Shown: positions 43,126-53,741, numbered from the stretch's first letter. The stretch is 64,000 bases of DNA from Tupaia tana (GCA_026018925.1 JAKSZU010000016.1:34653377-34717376); one strand, 5' to 3'. Numbers and translations: made by a program. Notes: a model not told the origin generated them from the letters alone.

Positions 43126-44112
43126 TAAGTAGGGATTTTAAATACATGGACTTTCACCGTCAAGACATACTAAAAAAACTGCATTTCTGGAGAAAGAGTG
43201 ACATCAGGCAGGATTGACAACGGACCCTCCAAAGGGATTCATAATAGGAACTCAAGAAACCCTGATGAACAGAATGGCCCCAGATAATCTCCGAAAGACA
43301 CTTCTCTCAACATGAATGATTTTCACATAAATTTGATACCACAGGATCCAGCAAGTCCCAGAACATGGAAGAAACGTCAAGAATGTACCATATTCACTCA
43401 AAAACAGCATGAAGAGTTTAGCCAGAATGTGTTTCCAGATAAAATTCTCCAAAAGGAACTAGCTTTGAAACTCAACTACATGAGTCAACAGTAAAGGTCT
43501 GGTTCAGAAACAAGAGGTTCAAACTGAGGAAGCAGCAGCAACAACAGCAGTAGTCACAAAAGCAACCAAATCACATCCTTTCAGCTATAAGGATTATGCC
43601 CACCTCACCTAGAACATGCACAAACCCTAATTTTTTTTCCTCGTGATTTCAGATTTCTACAGCTCCCCTCCACCTCAGTTCGTAGGCCCTTCAAACAGGG
43701 CACGGGGCTCTGTCTTCGCCAAGAGTCTCAAGATCCTTTGGTGGCCTCAGTTCCAGCTTTGTACTCTGATGTCTATGACATTGCCCAAATCATAGACCTG
43801 TACAGTTTTCCTCATGAAGATGAGACATTCAGCTCTTCCTTCCACTGTCTATATCAGTATCACTCACCCACAATGTCCCAGCTAGGAGAACAGGGTTCCT
43901 TCTCTTCAGTACCTTTGCCTATCCAACTATAAATCCATCTCCAGGGCCAACCTGATCCAGTGTGACAGTTCAAGACTTTGCATCTTGCGTCCAACAGACG
44001 CTCTAGAACTCCAGCACACCTTCAGTATGGTAGACTTGTATTTCTCTGATCAAAATACTAATAAATAGACCATTTAGAAAAGAGGTCTTCTTGCCTCTTG
44101 AATATTAAAAAA
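43126..44112 (+). pseudogene. ARGFX: ARGFX homeobox processed pseudogene
   Basis: This is an intronless copy of the arginine-fifty homeobox gene, recognised from remembered human ARGFX. The start MNRMAPDNLRK (ATG 43265) matches MRNRMAPENPQ. The homeodomain follows as ECTIFTQKQHEEFSQNVFPD and, in another frame, ESTVKVWFRNKRFKLRKQQQ. The usual PRD-class intron before VWFRN is absent, which shows it came from spliced mRNA. The C-terminal wording VASVPALYSDVYDIAQIIDL and SSSFHCLYQYHSPT is distinctive for ARGFX, and FSMVDLYF ends the frame near 44049. A poly-A lies at 44106-44116. Flanks AAAAGATACACAGGG (42853-42867) and AAAAGATACATAGGG (44113-44127) look like its TSD, with a SINE-L placed next to the left one. 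Frame changes and stops make it non-coding. Confidence 0.92.
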
Positions 44113-44249
44113 AAAAGATACATAGGGTAATATGGACTCATAAAACAAATTATTTAAATTCATGATTATGTAGCTCAACCAATTTTTAAAATTAAAATAA
44201 CAAATTCACTTAGGGTATTCAGTATATCCAGTGGGACAGAAATTGCTTT

Positions 44250-44267
44250 CTGAAAAATTTATTTAAC

Positions 44268-44301
<34 letters not shown>

Positions 44302-44468
44302 ATCTGCTACAGGGCACCCGTGCTTACGATAGAGACAGCAAGAGAGTGAGAGAGAGAAAGAGAGAAAGCCAGAAAGTGAGAAAGCAAGCAGCCAGGTCTG
44401 GGACTCAAACACCATGGTTGGCCACGTGGGAATCCAGAGCTTTAATCACCATACCACCTGCCAGCCTC
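44250..44468 (-). mobile_element. SINE-S with (TTA)n tail
   Basis: Exact TSD CAGAAATTGCTTT (44237-44249 and 44469-44481). The (TTA)n at 44268-44300 replaces the usual tail. Confidence 0.9.
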
Positions 44469-44582
44469 CAGAAATTGCTTTTAAAAACATTTTCTGGGAT
44501 TGTATCCATTGAGTAGAATATAACTATGTACAAAAACTTTTTCATTAACTGCAACTTACTTACTTTTGGACTTCATATGCAA

Positions 44583-44848
44583 TTTTTTGTTCAATGTTGA
44601 GAGAGGGCCATGTGCACTTGCCAGAGAGAGACCAAGAGTGGGAAAGTGAGAAAGCACACCTGGTCCCCCTACCTCCTGGGGACTGGTCATGTCACAATCC
44701 CTTCTTCTCCATTTCTCTCTCCTTTAGGGATTTTGAGCAAACCTACACACCTAGTGTGTTTTTCATATCACCAGGTCCAGGACTCAGAACCATCCAGCCA
44801 GCCATGTGGGATCCAGCTGCTCTAGCTACCATGCTACCAGCTGGCCTT
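44583..44848 (-). mobile_element. SINE-O
   Basis: agggccatgtgcacttgcca at the left and accatgctaccagctggcct at the right. Confidence 0.78.
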
Positions 44849-45129
44849 TAATTGTCATTTTTAAAAATATTCTTTTAAAGTTCTCAAAGTTCAATCTGCT
44901 TTAAAAAATATTTTCAGGCTGATGTTTATAATCTTATGAGCCTATCAAAGTGTAACACAGCTATATTGTGTAAAAAAAAAAAAAAAAAAGTAAAATTCTT
45001 TTTACATTCAAAATTATGCATCTCTTATTAGAGTCTTTTCGAAGTTTATATGGTAACTTTTCAGACATCTATATTGTTACTGACCATTTTTCTGGTTCCT
45101 TATCAAACTAAATATACAAATTTGCATTA

Positions 45130-45246
45130 AGGCTTTAGCATCAAACTATCAACTAGTTGTAGTTAATAGTTATCAAACTGTTAGTTGTAAATTAATGCAA
45201 ATTATCAAACTACTACTTGTAGTTTGACAGTTTCATGCTAAAGCCT
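45130..45246. repeat. 117-bp imperfect palindrome
   Basis: AGGCTTTAGCAT (45130-45141) and ATGCTAAAGCCT (45235-45246) are exact inverted ends. The match extends imperfectly for about 35 bp per arm. The interior repeats atcaaact several times. It could be a MITE-like DNA transposon remnant. Confidence 0.6.
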
Positions 45247-45319
45247 GTAATAAAATAGTTGCATCAAACTCAGAACTGTATTATGCTTTTTAAATAATTT
45301 CAGTATGATCTGTTCCCTT

Positions 45320-45528
45320 TTAGAGGTTTACTTCTTCCATGAAGGAAAGAGACAGAAACAGAAACAGAAACAGAAACCACCAACAGGTTCTAAAAGCTAC
45401 TATCCACTGCTAGTCTCAGCCAGTTGAGATGGCTGCCAGCGTGTGCCTGGCATAGTTAGGGAGATCTCCGGACACGAAGCAGGAACCCTCCCATGTGGAT
45501 CATTACAACTACACCACTGTCTGATCCC
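45320..45528 (-). mobile_element. SINE-D, diverged
   Basis: Contains (GAAACA)n and acaactacaccactgtctga at the head end. Confidence 0.42.
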
Positions 45529-45534
45529 TAATTA

Positions 45535-45930
45535 CCATTTTTATTAATTATGAAGTAGTTTCATCTCTTTTACTTACCCTAAGAATAAATTCCTCTCAGG
45601 AACAATTACATATAATAAAAAAAGTGACACCTACACCAAAACAAGGATGCTTGCCAGAACAAGGACAATGTCTTATTGCCACCTCCTGTAGATACATTCT
45701 ACTCTAAATGCCCTAGGCACAAGTAACTGATAGTCACAAGGGTGAAGAAGGTGCCTAAACTAGAAAAGTAGATCTCAGGAGTTGGGGTCTTGAATGTCTC
45801 TTCTCCTAATGAGAGGAGCAGGTGTACAAAGAAGGTTCTAAACAAGGTTTATTTCACCATAAGAAGGCAGTGAATCTCTACAAAATATTAGCAAGGGATT
45901 TAATTCTCCAATTAAATGTTATTAAAATCT
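45535..45930. other. Intron 1 segment, nothing recognised
   Basis: Unique-looking DNA between a SINE-D and the L1 remnants; no gene wording was seen. Confidence 0.5.
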
Positions 45931-46305
45931 TAGAGGGAAAAACAGCAAGGACACCCAGATACATTTCTTATGATAAAAGCAGTAATTTTAAAAAGTAAAA
46001 GAAACCAATTTAAAAACAAAAAGGTAATTGAGTTAATAAAAGAAGCTCTTTCTCTGAAAAGGCTAACAATAAAATAATCTTTCCAGCAAATATAAACAAG
46101 AAAAAAGGGGGAAAATACTGGAAACAAAGAGGAAACCACAAATACAGGGAAAAGACTTGTCCAATTATAAATTATATAACAATAAAGTTGAAAACTATAA
46201 AAATATAGTTTACCAGTATTGGTCAAAATAAAGATACATTTAAATAAACCAGTAACACTAAAAAAAGAGAGTCATGGCTCTATCTCTTCTCCAAAAGAGC
46301 AATTC

Positions 46306-46515
46306 ATGGATCAGCAGGTGAAGTGGTTAAGGCACTGAACTCCTACATGGCTGACATGGTTTGAGTACTGGACCTGGTAGCTTGAAACTCATGCCTGGCT
46401 CATGTGCATGCATACCCAAAATCCAGAAAGAAGAACAGAGAAAGGATTGTGGTGTGGTCATCCCACTGGGGGGAGTGATCTCTCACTTTCTCTGTCTATA
46501 GCCAATAAACACATT
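46306..46515 (+). mobile_element. SINE-O
   Basis: ggatcagcaggtgaagtggt, then ggtagcttgaaactcatgcc, ending tctatagccaataaacacat. Confidence 0.75.
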
Positions 46516-46640
46516 TAAAAACATCTCCAATTTGCAGATTTTAAGAAGTCAAACAATTCCAAGCAAGATAAATAAAGACATATTACAGTGAAAGAGGAAG
46601 CTAAAGACAAAAAAAGAAAAAGTACCAAAAACATAGAACA

Positions 46641-46812
46641 GGGGGCCAGCAAGTGGCATGGTGGTTAAAGGCACTGGACTCACACATGGCCGACCATGGT
46701 TTGAGTCCTGGGCCTGGCGGCTTGCTTTCTCACTTTCCCGCTCTCTCATTCTGTCCCTCTCTGGTCAAATTTAAACAAATAAATGAAGTTAAATAAAATA
46801 ACTTTAAAAAAA
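46641..46812 (+). mobile_element. SINE-S
   Basis: gggggccagcaagtggcatg to ggtcaaatttaaacaaataa. AGAACAG flanks both ends. Confidence 0.87.
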
Positions 46813-46970
46813 GAACAGGAACTGACAAGATAGGTGGCTTCTCAAAAGCAAAAACAGAAACCAAAAGACAGGAATAAGAACTTTGGCACGTTAAAAGAAA
46901 ATAACTGCCAACCTAAACTTTTATATTCAGCAAAACATAAAGACATTTTCAGGTGAAGAAAGTCATTCCA

Positions 46971-47225
46971 GGACCAGCAGTTAGTGTAATGGCTATGTCG
47001 CTGGACTCCCATGTAGTCGACCGCGGTTCGAGTGCTGGACCCAGTGGCTGGAACTCACGCCGGGTGCATTTGCGTGCGTACCCAAGATCCCGAGAAGAGA
47101 ATGGAGGAGAAGGGATTGTGGTGTGGCCAACCCCCTGGGGGATGATTTCTCTCTTTCCGTCCTATATAGGCACACGCCCTATAGCAAAACCCTCTCAAAT
47201 AAAAAACAAAAACAAACAAAAAAAA
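46971..47225 (+). mobile_element. SINE-L
   Basis: Exact TSD GAAAGTCATTCCA (46958-46970 and 47226-47238). Confidence 0.93.
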
Positions 47226-47377
47226 GAAAGTCATTCCAAAAGACGTATTTGAAATACAGAGAAGTTAGTTGTCCCAGGTAGATAAAAGATAAATGAATAA
47301 ATGATTAATAAAGTAAAAAAAAAAAAAAAAAGTGTAGGAAATATAAACAAGGACTGTCTATAAAAAGAACAATTCTA

Positions 47378-47623
47378 GGGACCAGCAGATGGCATAATGA
47401 TTAAATTGCTGGACTTCCATGTAGTTGACCATAGTTCGAGTCCCGGTACGGGCAACTTAAGGCTCATGCTGGGTGCATGTGTGTGCATGCCCAAAATCCT
47501 GAAAGGAGAATGGAGAAGGGATTGTGGTGTGTTCATCCCCCCTGGAAGGATGATTTCTTGCTTTCCATCTCTCTCCCTCGGGAGCACACGTACCCTATAG
47601 CAAAAATCTCTCTCTAAAAATAA
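47378..47623 (+). mobile_element. SINE-L
   Basis: Exact TSD AACAATTCTA (47368-47377 and 47624-47633). Confidence 0.9.
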
Positions 47624-47825
47624 AACAATTCTAAACAGGCCTCCTCCTAACGGGTAGACATACTAAAAAATAAGCAATCACATGTTAACAATCATATGTA
47701 AGTCATACAGAAGTTGAATGAAGTTTGGTGTTGAGGTTTGTATACTGTCCACAAAGAAAGATTGGTTATCTTTAGATTTTGAAAAGATAAAATTGCGTAT
47801 TTCTAGGAAAATCATTCAATCATGT

Positions 47826-48087
47826 TGGGGACCAGCAGATGGCATAATGGCTACGTCACTGGACTCCAATATAGTCAACTGCAGTTTGAGTCCCAGACCT
47901 GGTGGCTTAAACTCACACAGGGCATGTGTGTATTCATGCCCAAGATCTCTAGAGGAAGATGGAGGAGAAGGGATTGCGGCATGGCCATCCCCCTGGGGGA
48001 GTGATTTCTGACTTTCTGTCTCTCTCTGTCTTTCTGGAGAGTGCACACGCCCTATAGCAAAAACCTCCCCCCCACCACCAGAAAAAA
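47826..48087 (+). mobile_element. SINE-L
   Basis: ggggaccagcagatggcata to ccctatagcaaaaacctccc. ATCATGT flanks both ends. Confidence 0.88.
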
Positions 48088-48211
48088 ATCATGTCCAAAA
48101 CTTTGGAATGATAAAATGTACTAAATCAATGTAAAAATTAATGAGGGAAAAGAAATACAGAACAGCTAGAATAAACAGAAAGCACAAGCACAAAATAAGA
48201 GCAATTGCATT

Positions 48212-48402
48212 TTTTCTTTTTTTCTGCTATAGCACACATGACTAGCCAGAGACAAGAGGGGGAAAAAGTGAGAAATCACCTCCCAATGGGGAGGGCCCTG
48301 CCACAATCCCTCTCCATTCTCTTCTCTGGATTTGGGACTCAAATCACGCAGTTGGCAGTGTAGGATCCAGCTGCCTTGACCTTCATACTACCTACTGACA
48401 AT
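48212..48402 (-). mobile_element. SINE-O
   Basis: ttttctgctatagcacacat at the left and catactacctactgaca at the right. Confidence 0.68.
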
Positions 48403-48473
48403 CTATGTTCCATAAAATCTTTTAAAATTACATTTAAATTTTTTTCAATGGTCTCTAAAAGAGACATATCTAG

Positions 48474-48553
48474 GGGTCAGCAGGTACCATGGTGGTTAAG
48501 GCACTGGACTTCCAAATGGAATTAAATAAATACATATTTTTTTTAAAAAAACG
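48474..48553 (+). mobile_element. SINE-S with internal deletion
   Basis: Head ggggtcagcaggtaccatgg joins directly to the tail aattaaataaatacatattt. Flanks ACATATCTA and ACGTATCTA still frame it. Confidence 0.78.
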
Positions 48554-48989
48554 TATCTAAAGCATACAAGTGCATATAAATCTAATTACCTCAAAATAGT
48601 TTAATAAGTATAAAAAAGGGAACTTCAATAAAAAACTGACATAACTAATAAACTGCATGCAAGACAAATCAAAAGAAATGACGGTGGTTATAAGCAGGGA
48701 TAGAAATAATGAACATCAGAAGTGAACAAGGAGAAATAATTATATACTTCCGATAATAAAAATACAGTCTCCCATTGGACCCAGCAATTCCACTCCTGAA
48801 ATACTTGAGCACAAGTATACAAGCTGTTAGAACCATGAACAGGAACATCTATGGCAGCACTAAGTTTAGTAGCTCAATGTTGGAAATAATCGCTATGTTC
48901 ATAAAGAATAACACAGGTAAATAATATATGCTTCAGTAGACTACTGTATTTCAATGAAAACGAAGTGGTGATAATGATAATGCATGTGA

Positions 48990-49843
48990 TCTTTTTTTCA
49001 AATGTATTTACCACAGTCTTTTTGAAGACCCCCATGTATTTTCCAAATGCATGAAAAAGAATGTTGGAATTGTAAGACAGATGGATTTTAATGCCATCAA
49101 GAGTTCACTGATACAGTTTCAAATTCTACATTATAGCTAATCTCTAAGAAACGAGGTTTTGACGAGTATCAAAGAAGAATAGAACTATCTGAAGAGGTTA
49201 TAAAAATAATCCTCCCTTTTCCAACTACTCAGCTCACTACTGAGGCTCCATTTTCGTTACGTACTTCAACCAGAACAAAATACTGCAACAGATTGAACGC
49301 AGAAGCAGACAGGAGACTCTAGTCATCAAAAGCTTTTTTGGAAGAGTTATTTTTCATTAAAAATGTTATTTATGTTAAGACGTAATAGGTTTATTACGAT
49401 TTTTAAAGGCACTAATAATTATACATATAAAGTTTGTGAATTTTAATATCTAATATGGTAATTATCAATAGTTATAGTCCAAATGAACAGAAGATATTTG
49501 GGGTCAATAGTTTTTTAAAGTATAAAAGAGTCCTGAGACAGAAATTTCCCCCCTGGGGTGGGGATGCAGGTGCTTTTACCCTAGTCCCCATGAGCATCCC
49601 CATTCTACAGGGAAAAAAAAAAAAAAAAAAAAAAAGAGCATAAACAATATATAGGTTAAGGACACGTATGAGGTACTCAAAACTATAAACTGTAAAGAAA
49701 GGCAAAGGAATAATTAACACAAAATTAATAATGACAGCAATAATGGGGGCAAGGAATGTTTTCCTTCTGGGTAGACACAAAAGCTTTCTAAGGTAATTGT
49801 GTTGTTCTATTAAGCTCTTATACAGACATGCTTTAAAAAAAAA
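48990..49843. other. Intron 1 segment, nothing recognised
   Basis: AT-rich. An A-run lies at 49612-49635. No exon or firmly assigned repeat. Confidence 0.5.
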
Positions 49844-49854
49844 AAAGCCATACA

Positions 49855-50016
49855 GGTGCCAGCAGGTGGCATGGTGGTTAAGGGTGCTGGACTCTCACAT
49901 GGCTGACCACAGTTCAAGTCTGGGACCTAGTGGCTTGCTATCTCACTTTCCCTCTCTGTCTCTCTTTGGTCAAATTAACTAAAATAATAAAGTTAAATAA
50001 AATAATTATTTTTTTA
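49855..50016 (+). mobile_element. SINE-S
   Basis: Exact TSD AAAAGCCATAC (49844-49854 and 50017-50027). Confidence 0.92.
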
Positions 50017-50047
50017 AAAAGCCATACATATTAATAACATAAATTTT

Positions 50048-50306
50048 TTTGAGAGGTTTTTTTTTTTTTTTTGCTATAGGGCACATGTGCTCACCAGAAA
50101 GAGAGAGAGAGAGAGAGAAAGCGAGAAATCACTCCTCGGGGGGATGGCCACACTGCAGTCCCTTTCTCCTCCATTCTCCTCTTGGATCTTAGGCATGCAC
50201 ACATGTGCCCAGCATGAGTTAAAGACACCAGGTCCAGGACTTAAACCACAATCAGCTACATAGGAGTCCAGCGTCATAGCCATTACGCCAACTGCTGGTC
50301 CCAACG
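50048..50306 (-). mobile_element. SINE-L
   Basis: TSD ACATAAATTTT (50037-50047 and about 50307-50317). Confidence 0.9.
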
Positions 50307-50454
50307 ACATAAATTTTAAGAGAGCAAACAAAGAATTATACCCATTCTCTTAGCAGAAAAAAATTAAAAAGAATATCTCTTCTAAAATTAACTTATAAAT
50401 TCAATGTAATCACAATCAACACCCCAACAAGATTTTCTATATAACTTGTATTTT

Positions 50455-50732
50455 TTTTCTTTCTCTTTTTTTTGGAGAGGCTTTTTTGCTATAGGGCACA
50501 TATGCTTGCCAGAAAGACAGAAAGCAGGAAATCACCTCCCAGGGGGGATGGCCATGCCTCAATCCCTTCTCCTCCATTCTCCTCTTGGGATCTTGGGCAC
50601 GTGTGCACACGCGCCCAGCGTGGCATGAGTTTAAGCCACTGGGTCCGGGACTCGAACTGGGTCCAGGACTCGAACTGTGGTCGATTACACGGGAGTCCAG
50701 TGACATAGCCATTTACGCCAACTGCTGGTCCC
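50455..50732 (-). mobile_element. SINE-L with doubled B-box segment
   Basis: gggtccgggactcgaact at about 50641-50658 is followed at once by gggtccaggactcgaact, a tandem copy of the B-box region. TSD-like CTTGTATTTT and CTTTGTATTTT. Confidence 0.88.
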
Positions 50733-50747
50733 ACTTTGTATTTTATT

Positions 50748-51009
50748 TTTTTGGAGAGATTTTTTGCTATAGGGAGTACTCGCTCACCAGAAAGAGAGAG
50801 AGACAGAAAGCAAGACATTACTCCCGGGGAGGGGAGGGGATGGTGGTGGTGGTCATGCCACAATCCCTTCTCCTTTATTCTCCTCTCAGGATTTTGAACA
50901 CGCACGCACACATGCCCAGTGTGAGTTTCAAGCTGCCTGGTCCGCGATTTGAACCATAGTCGGCCGTGTAGGGGTCCAGTGCCCCAACACTATGCCACCT
51001 GCTGACCCT
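50748..51009 (-). mobile_element. SINE-L
   Basis: gattttttgctatagggagt at the left and tatgccacctgctgaccc at the right. A (GGT)n stretch lies in the body. Confidence 0.85.
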
Positions 51010-51426
51010 TTCTACAGAACTTCAAAAGATGCTTCCAAATTTTATCTGGAAGAAAAATGTAGAAGACTCAAAGCTCTTTTTTAAAGTACCATAATGTTTA
51101 AAGTGGTAATAATTAAAACAGTACAGTAATAGCTTAATGGATCAAATAGAGAGTTGAGACCTAATAAAAACATGAGTAAAGGATATGACCAGGCCAAAAA
51201 TGTTTAACTCTTATTCACCAAGGAAAATTAAAACTTAAGATGTTTATTCAATTATTAGACTGGCAAAGTACTTAAAAATTCTGTTACCACTCAATGCTGA
51301 CTAGCAGGGACATACACATACCCCTTTTGACAGTTACTATAAAAGGGAATAGTCATTTGAGAACACTTTAGCAGCAATTATCCACCACTCTCATAAGGAC
51401 TCAAATCTATAGAAAAACTAGCATCT

Positions 51427-51547
51427 AGGGGCAGGTGGTGTGACAGTTAGGGTGCTAGACTCCACATGGCTGCCTACAGTTGGAGTCCCAGACCTCTCAG
51501 CTTGCTTTCTCACTTTCCCTCTCTCTGGTCAAATTAAAAATAATGAT
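51427..51547 (+). mobile_element. SINE-S, head shortened
   Basis: ggggcaggtggtgtgacagt to ctggtcaaattaaaaataat. Confidence 0.8.
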
Positions 51548-51551
51548 ATTA

Positions 51552-51712
51552 GGGGTCACCAGGTGGCGTGGTGGTTAAGGCGCTGGATACTCCTATGGCC
51601 AAGCACGGTTTGAGTCCCTGACAGGTGGCTTGCTTTCTCATTTGTCCCCCTCCTCCCCGGTCCAATTAAAAAATGAATGAATGAATATATAAGGCTAAAT
51701 AAAATAATTCTA
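51552..51712 (+). mobile_element. SINE-S, adjacent to the previous copy
   Basis: aggggtcaccaggtggcgtg to taaataaaataattctaaaa. Only a few bases separate it from the upstream copy. Confidence 0.83.
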
Positions 51713-52331
51713 AAAAAAGAATGAAAGAATAAATATTTGTAATATGTTTATAATAAATAGGTATTATACTATACTTATGTAACTTCAGGCGAATTTTTAG
51801 GCTTTTTGCAGACTTTAACTCATTTATGTAACCATGTTTGGACTACAGGAGATGTTCTCTTTTCAGAGAAAATTAGTTACATTTGGGCAAATGTACTGAA
51901 AACATAAAAACAAAAAAACCACTTTCTATGTTCTCCTTAAGATAACTGTGTATACTTCATCATCATTTTTTTTTCTGGTCTGGATTAGTTATTGGCATAC
52001 TAGGGATATTGCATAGAGCTATCCATTTCTACAAGGCAGTTTTTCAACAGAATAGTATTCTCACACTAAGGATTATCTGCTTTGTTAAAAACCTCATAGG
52101 TAGGATTACTGCCAGTCTCACATTTTATCATATTAACTATCGCACATTTATACCTTTTCCTTTTTCAGAGGAACACTCTGAGCCTCAAGATCACTAAATG
52201 TTATTACAGTAATATTTATTTTCCAACACTTAATAAACCTTTCCATAAACTTTGCTTTCCTAATATTATCAAAAATCTAATTTTATCTAAGTTGTGAGTG
52301 AGTTATTTAAATTCACAGATTTCTCAAAAAT
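51713..52331. other. Intron 1 segment, nothing recognised
   Basis: AT-rich unique-looking DNA; no exon or repeat assigned. Confidence 0.5.
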
Positions 52332-52342
52332 AAGCAGTTAAG

Positions 52343-52612
52343 GGAACCAGCAGTTAGCGTAATGGCTATGTTGCTGGACTTCCACGTAGTTGACCGTGGT
52401 TCGCCTCCCGGACCCGGTGGCTTAAAACTCACGCGGGGCGCGTGTGCGTGCGTGCCCAAGATCCCGAGAGAATGGAGGAGAAGGGACTGCGGCGTGGCCA
52501 TCCCCCCTGGGGGATGATTTCTCGCTTTCTATCTCTCTCTGTCTCTCTCTCTGGCGAGCGCACGCGTCCTATAGCAAAAAGAAAAAAAAAATCTCCCCCC
52601 CCCCCAAAAAAA
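52343..52612 (+). mobile_element. SINE-L
   Basis: Exact TSD AAGCAGTTAAG (52332-52342 and 52613-52623). A C-run lies in the tail. Confidence 0.93.
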
Positions 52613-52623
52613 AAGCAGTTAAG

Positions 52624-53060
52624 AGAAAGTTAAGGACTTCTGAACTACTTTCCTTAAAATTTGAGGTGCATCACCTTTCTTCTCCCACAAAATGCTGATT
52701 GTTGCGACGCTGGGACAAACTGGCGTGTTGCCAAGAACCAATCTCAAAACATTCCTTATGCATTCATTACTTTGCTACTCAAAGACCTATGGTTAGGCCT
52801 CCTTCTACGTTAAAAAAAAAAAAAAAAAAAAGGCATGTACTGCCATGAAATCTTTGCAGAAAGAAACTTGAATAGCAGGCTTAATAAAGAACCCTTAAGG
52901 AAATGCTTTCTTGGCCGATCCAAACTATGCACTTAAACCGTTTTGGACTTTCTGCCTCAAAAGAATCAGACCAATTTCGAAGTTCTGTATGGACGTGTAA
53001 CGTGGTTAAGAGTTAGCGAAATGGGACCAGCCAGTTTGCACAAGGTCGGGTCATCTAGAG
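52624..53060. other. Promoter-proximal intron 1, nothing recognised
   Basis: No SINE or exon. An A-run sits at 52812-52831. CpG density rises towards 53.06 kb. Confidence 0.5.
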
Positions 53061-53211
53061 AGCAGCCAGGCAGAGAAGGCTCTAAGCACCCTCAACTCCC
53101 GTAGCCCACCATCCCAGAACCGCACGCGGAGCCGAACCCTCGCAGCCAAGCCCCTCGCACCGTAAGTACCCGATCAGGTACTTGCGACCAGGGAGCACCA
53201 AAGGGGGTTAC

Positions 53212-53272
53212 CTGTCCTCGGAACAGCCGTCGTCTCTGAAGACTTGGTATCACTACTCAGTTTCCTTCCCAT
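53212..53272 (-). CDS. TASOR2: TASOR2 coding exon 1
   Basis: The ATG is the reverse complement of 53270-53272 and has a strong context (A at -3, G at +4). The 61 nt encode MGRKLSSDTKSSETTAVPRT plus one base. The donor reads GACAG|GTAACC. The single leftover G joins TT of exon 2 to give Val, so the read-through is VFETVTLSSDSLFKRAV. No N-terminal domain is visible; the segment is Ser/Thr-rich and probably disordered. The exon lies in the CpG-rich promoter block, which supports this start. The 5-prime UTR continues to higher coordinates, with an end that cannot be fixed from sequence. Confidence 0.85.
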
Positions 53273-53529
53273 GCTCTTCTAGGTTGCCCACTCCTTCCTC
53301 CCCGGCCCCAGCAGCCGGCCGGTGGCTCTGGTCCTCTTCACCCGTTGTCCCCTCCTCAGGAGAACGCCATCGGGCCTAGGGCCCACGCCACCCCGGATGT
53401 CGCGGCGGCAGGAGCTCCAGGCCGCGAGCCCCACGCTCAGTCTCCTCTCAGGCTCGCAGACGAGAATAGCCGCCAGACTAGCGGCCGCTTGAAGGAACGC
53501 GTAGACCCTCTAGTTGACCCGCGCTTGCA

Positions 53530-53538
53530 ACCGGAAGT
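53530..53538 (+). promoter_or_regulatory. ETS/GABPA site
   Basis: ACCGGAAGT is an exact match to the ETS/GABPA consensus typical of housekeeping promoters. It lies about 260 bp upstream of the TASOR2 ATG, close to the probable start region. Confidence 0.65.
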
Positions 53539-53573
53539 AAAACCTCGCCGCAAAGGAAAAGGAGAGGGCGGGA

Positions 53574-53594
53574 GAAAAGAAAGTGAAAACTGAA
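53574..53594 (+). promoter_or_regulatory. IRF / PRDM1-type GAAA repeat (ISRE-like)
   Basis: The stretch holds three GAAA units, with core GAAAGTGAAAACT. GAAAGTGAAA fits the IRF consensus GAAANNGAAA and the PRDM1 consensus. The following ACT makes it one base longer than a classic ISRE. It is about 300 bp upstream of the TASOR2 ATG and 35 bp from the ETS site. Confidence 0.55.
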
Positions 53595-53621
53595 CTGTGG
53601 CGTTTCCCTCAGAGACAGGAG

Positions 53622-53626
53622 CCAAT
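53622..53626 (+). promoter_or_regulatory. CCAAT box
   Basis: AGCCAATCA fits the NF-Y consensus. A second, inverted copy (CCGATTGGAT, ATTGG at about 53727-53731) lies 100 bp further upstream of TASOR2. Paired CCAAT boxes are common in TATA-less promoters. Confidence 0.55.
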
Positions 53627-53741
53627 CACTGGGGAGAGGCTTAGGCGCAGGCGCGATCCGCGGGCTTCGTCCACGCGGCGCTCGCTTCTCTCTTCTAGGC
53701 AGGCGCAAGACCGTAGCTCGCTGCCGATTGGATAGCAGAAC

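Larger units (their letters stand above)
45930..48990 (+). mobile_element. Broken L1 / half-L1 remnants
   Basis: aaaagaaaataactgccaac and tatattcagcaaaacataaa near 46.89-46.95 kb recall the L1 ORF1 end. tcccattggacccagcaatt and aacatctatggcagcactaa near 48.77-48.86 kb recall the L1 ORF2 end. Six SINEs lie between. The parts may come from more than one insertion. Confidence 0.5.
50306..51426 (+). mobile_element. Broken L1 ORF2 fragment
   Basis: aacttataaattcaatgtaa followed by caacaccccaacaagatttt, and later ttccaaattttatctggaag, match the L1M ORF2 3-prime part. Two minus-strand SINE-L copies interrupt it. Confidence 0.55.
143..53272 (-). other. TASOR2: TASOR2 gene, 5-prime part: 14 coding exons
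   Basis: Fourteen minus-strand exons with GT-AG borders join in phase to an open frame of 1,912 nt (about 637 residues). The product was recognised from remembered TASOR and TASOR2 proteins. Residues about 28-225 match the TASOR pseudo-PARP region (TSYLDPASEHGFQYSQVTLV corresponds to SSYLEPTSVTNFNYRRACLV of TASOR). Residues about 251-377 match the SPOC-like region (WKGKLIIQG, then [15 protein letters not shown]). The last exon here begins the long, low-complexity C-terminal part; the human protein is about 2,430 residues, so most of it lies left of the window. TASOR is the HUSH scaffold that silences intronless DNA and L1 through H3K9me3. TASOR2 is reported to form an alternative HUSH complex with MPP8 and periphilin. 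TASOR itself is excluded by the closer TASOR2 wording ([25 protein letters not shown]). The first intron is about 28 kb. Confidence 0.95.
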
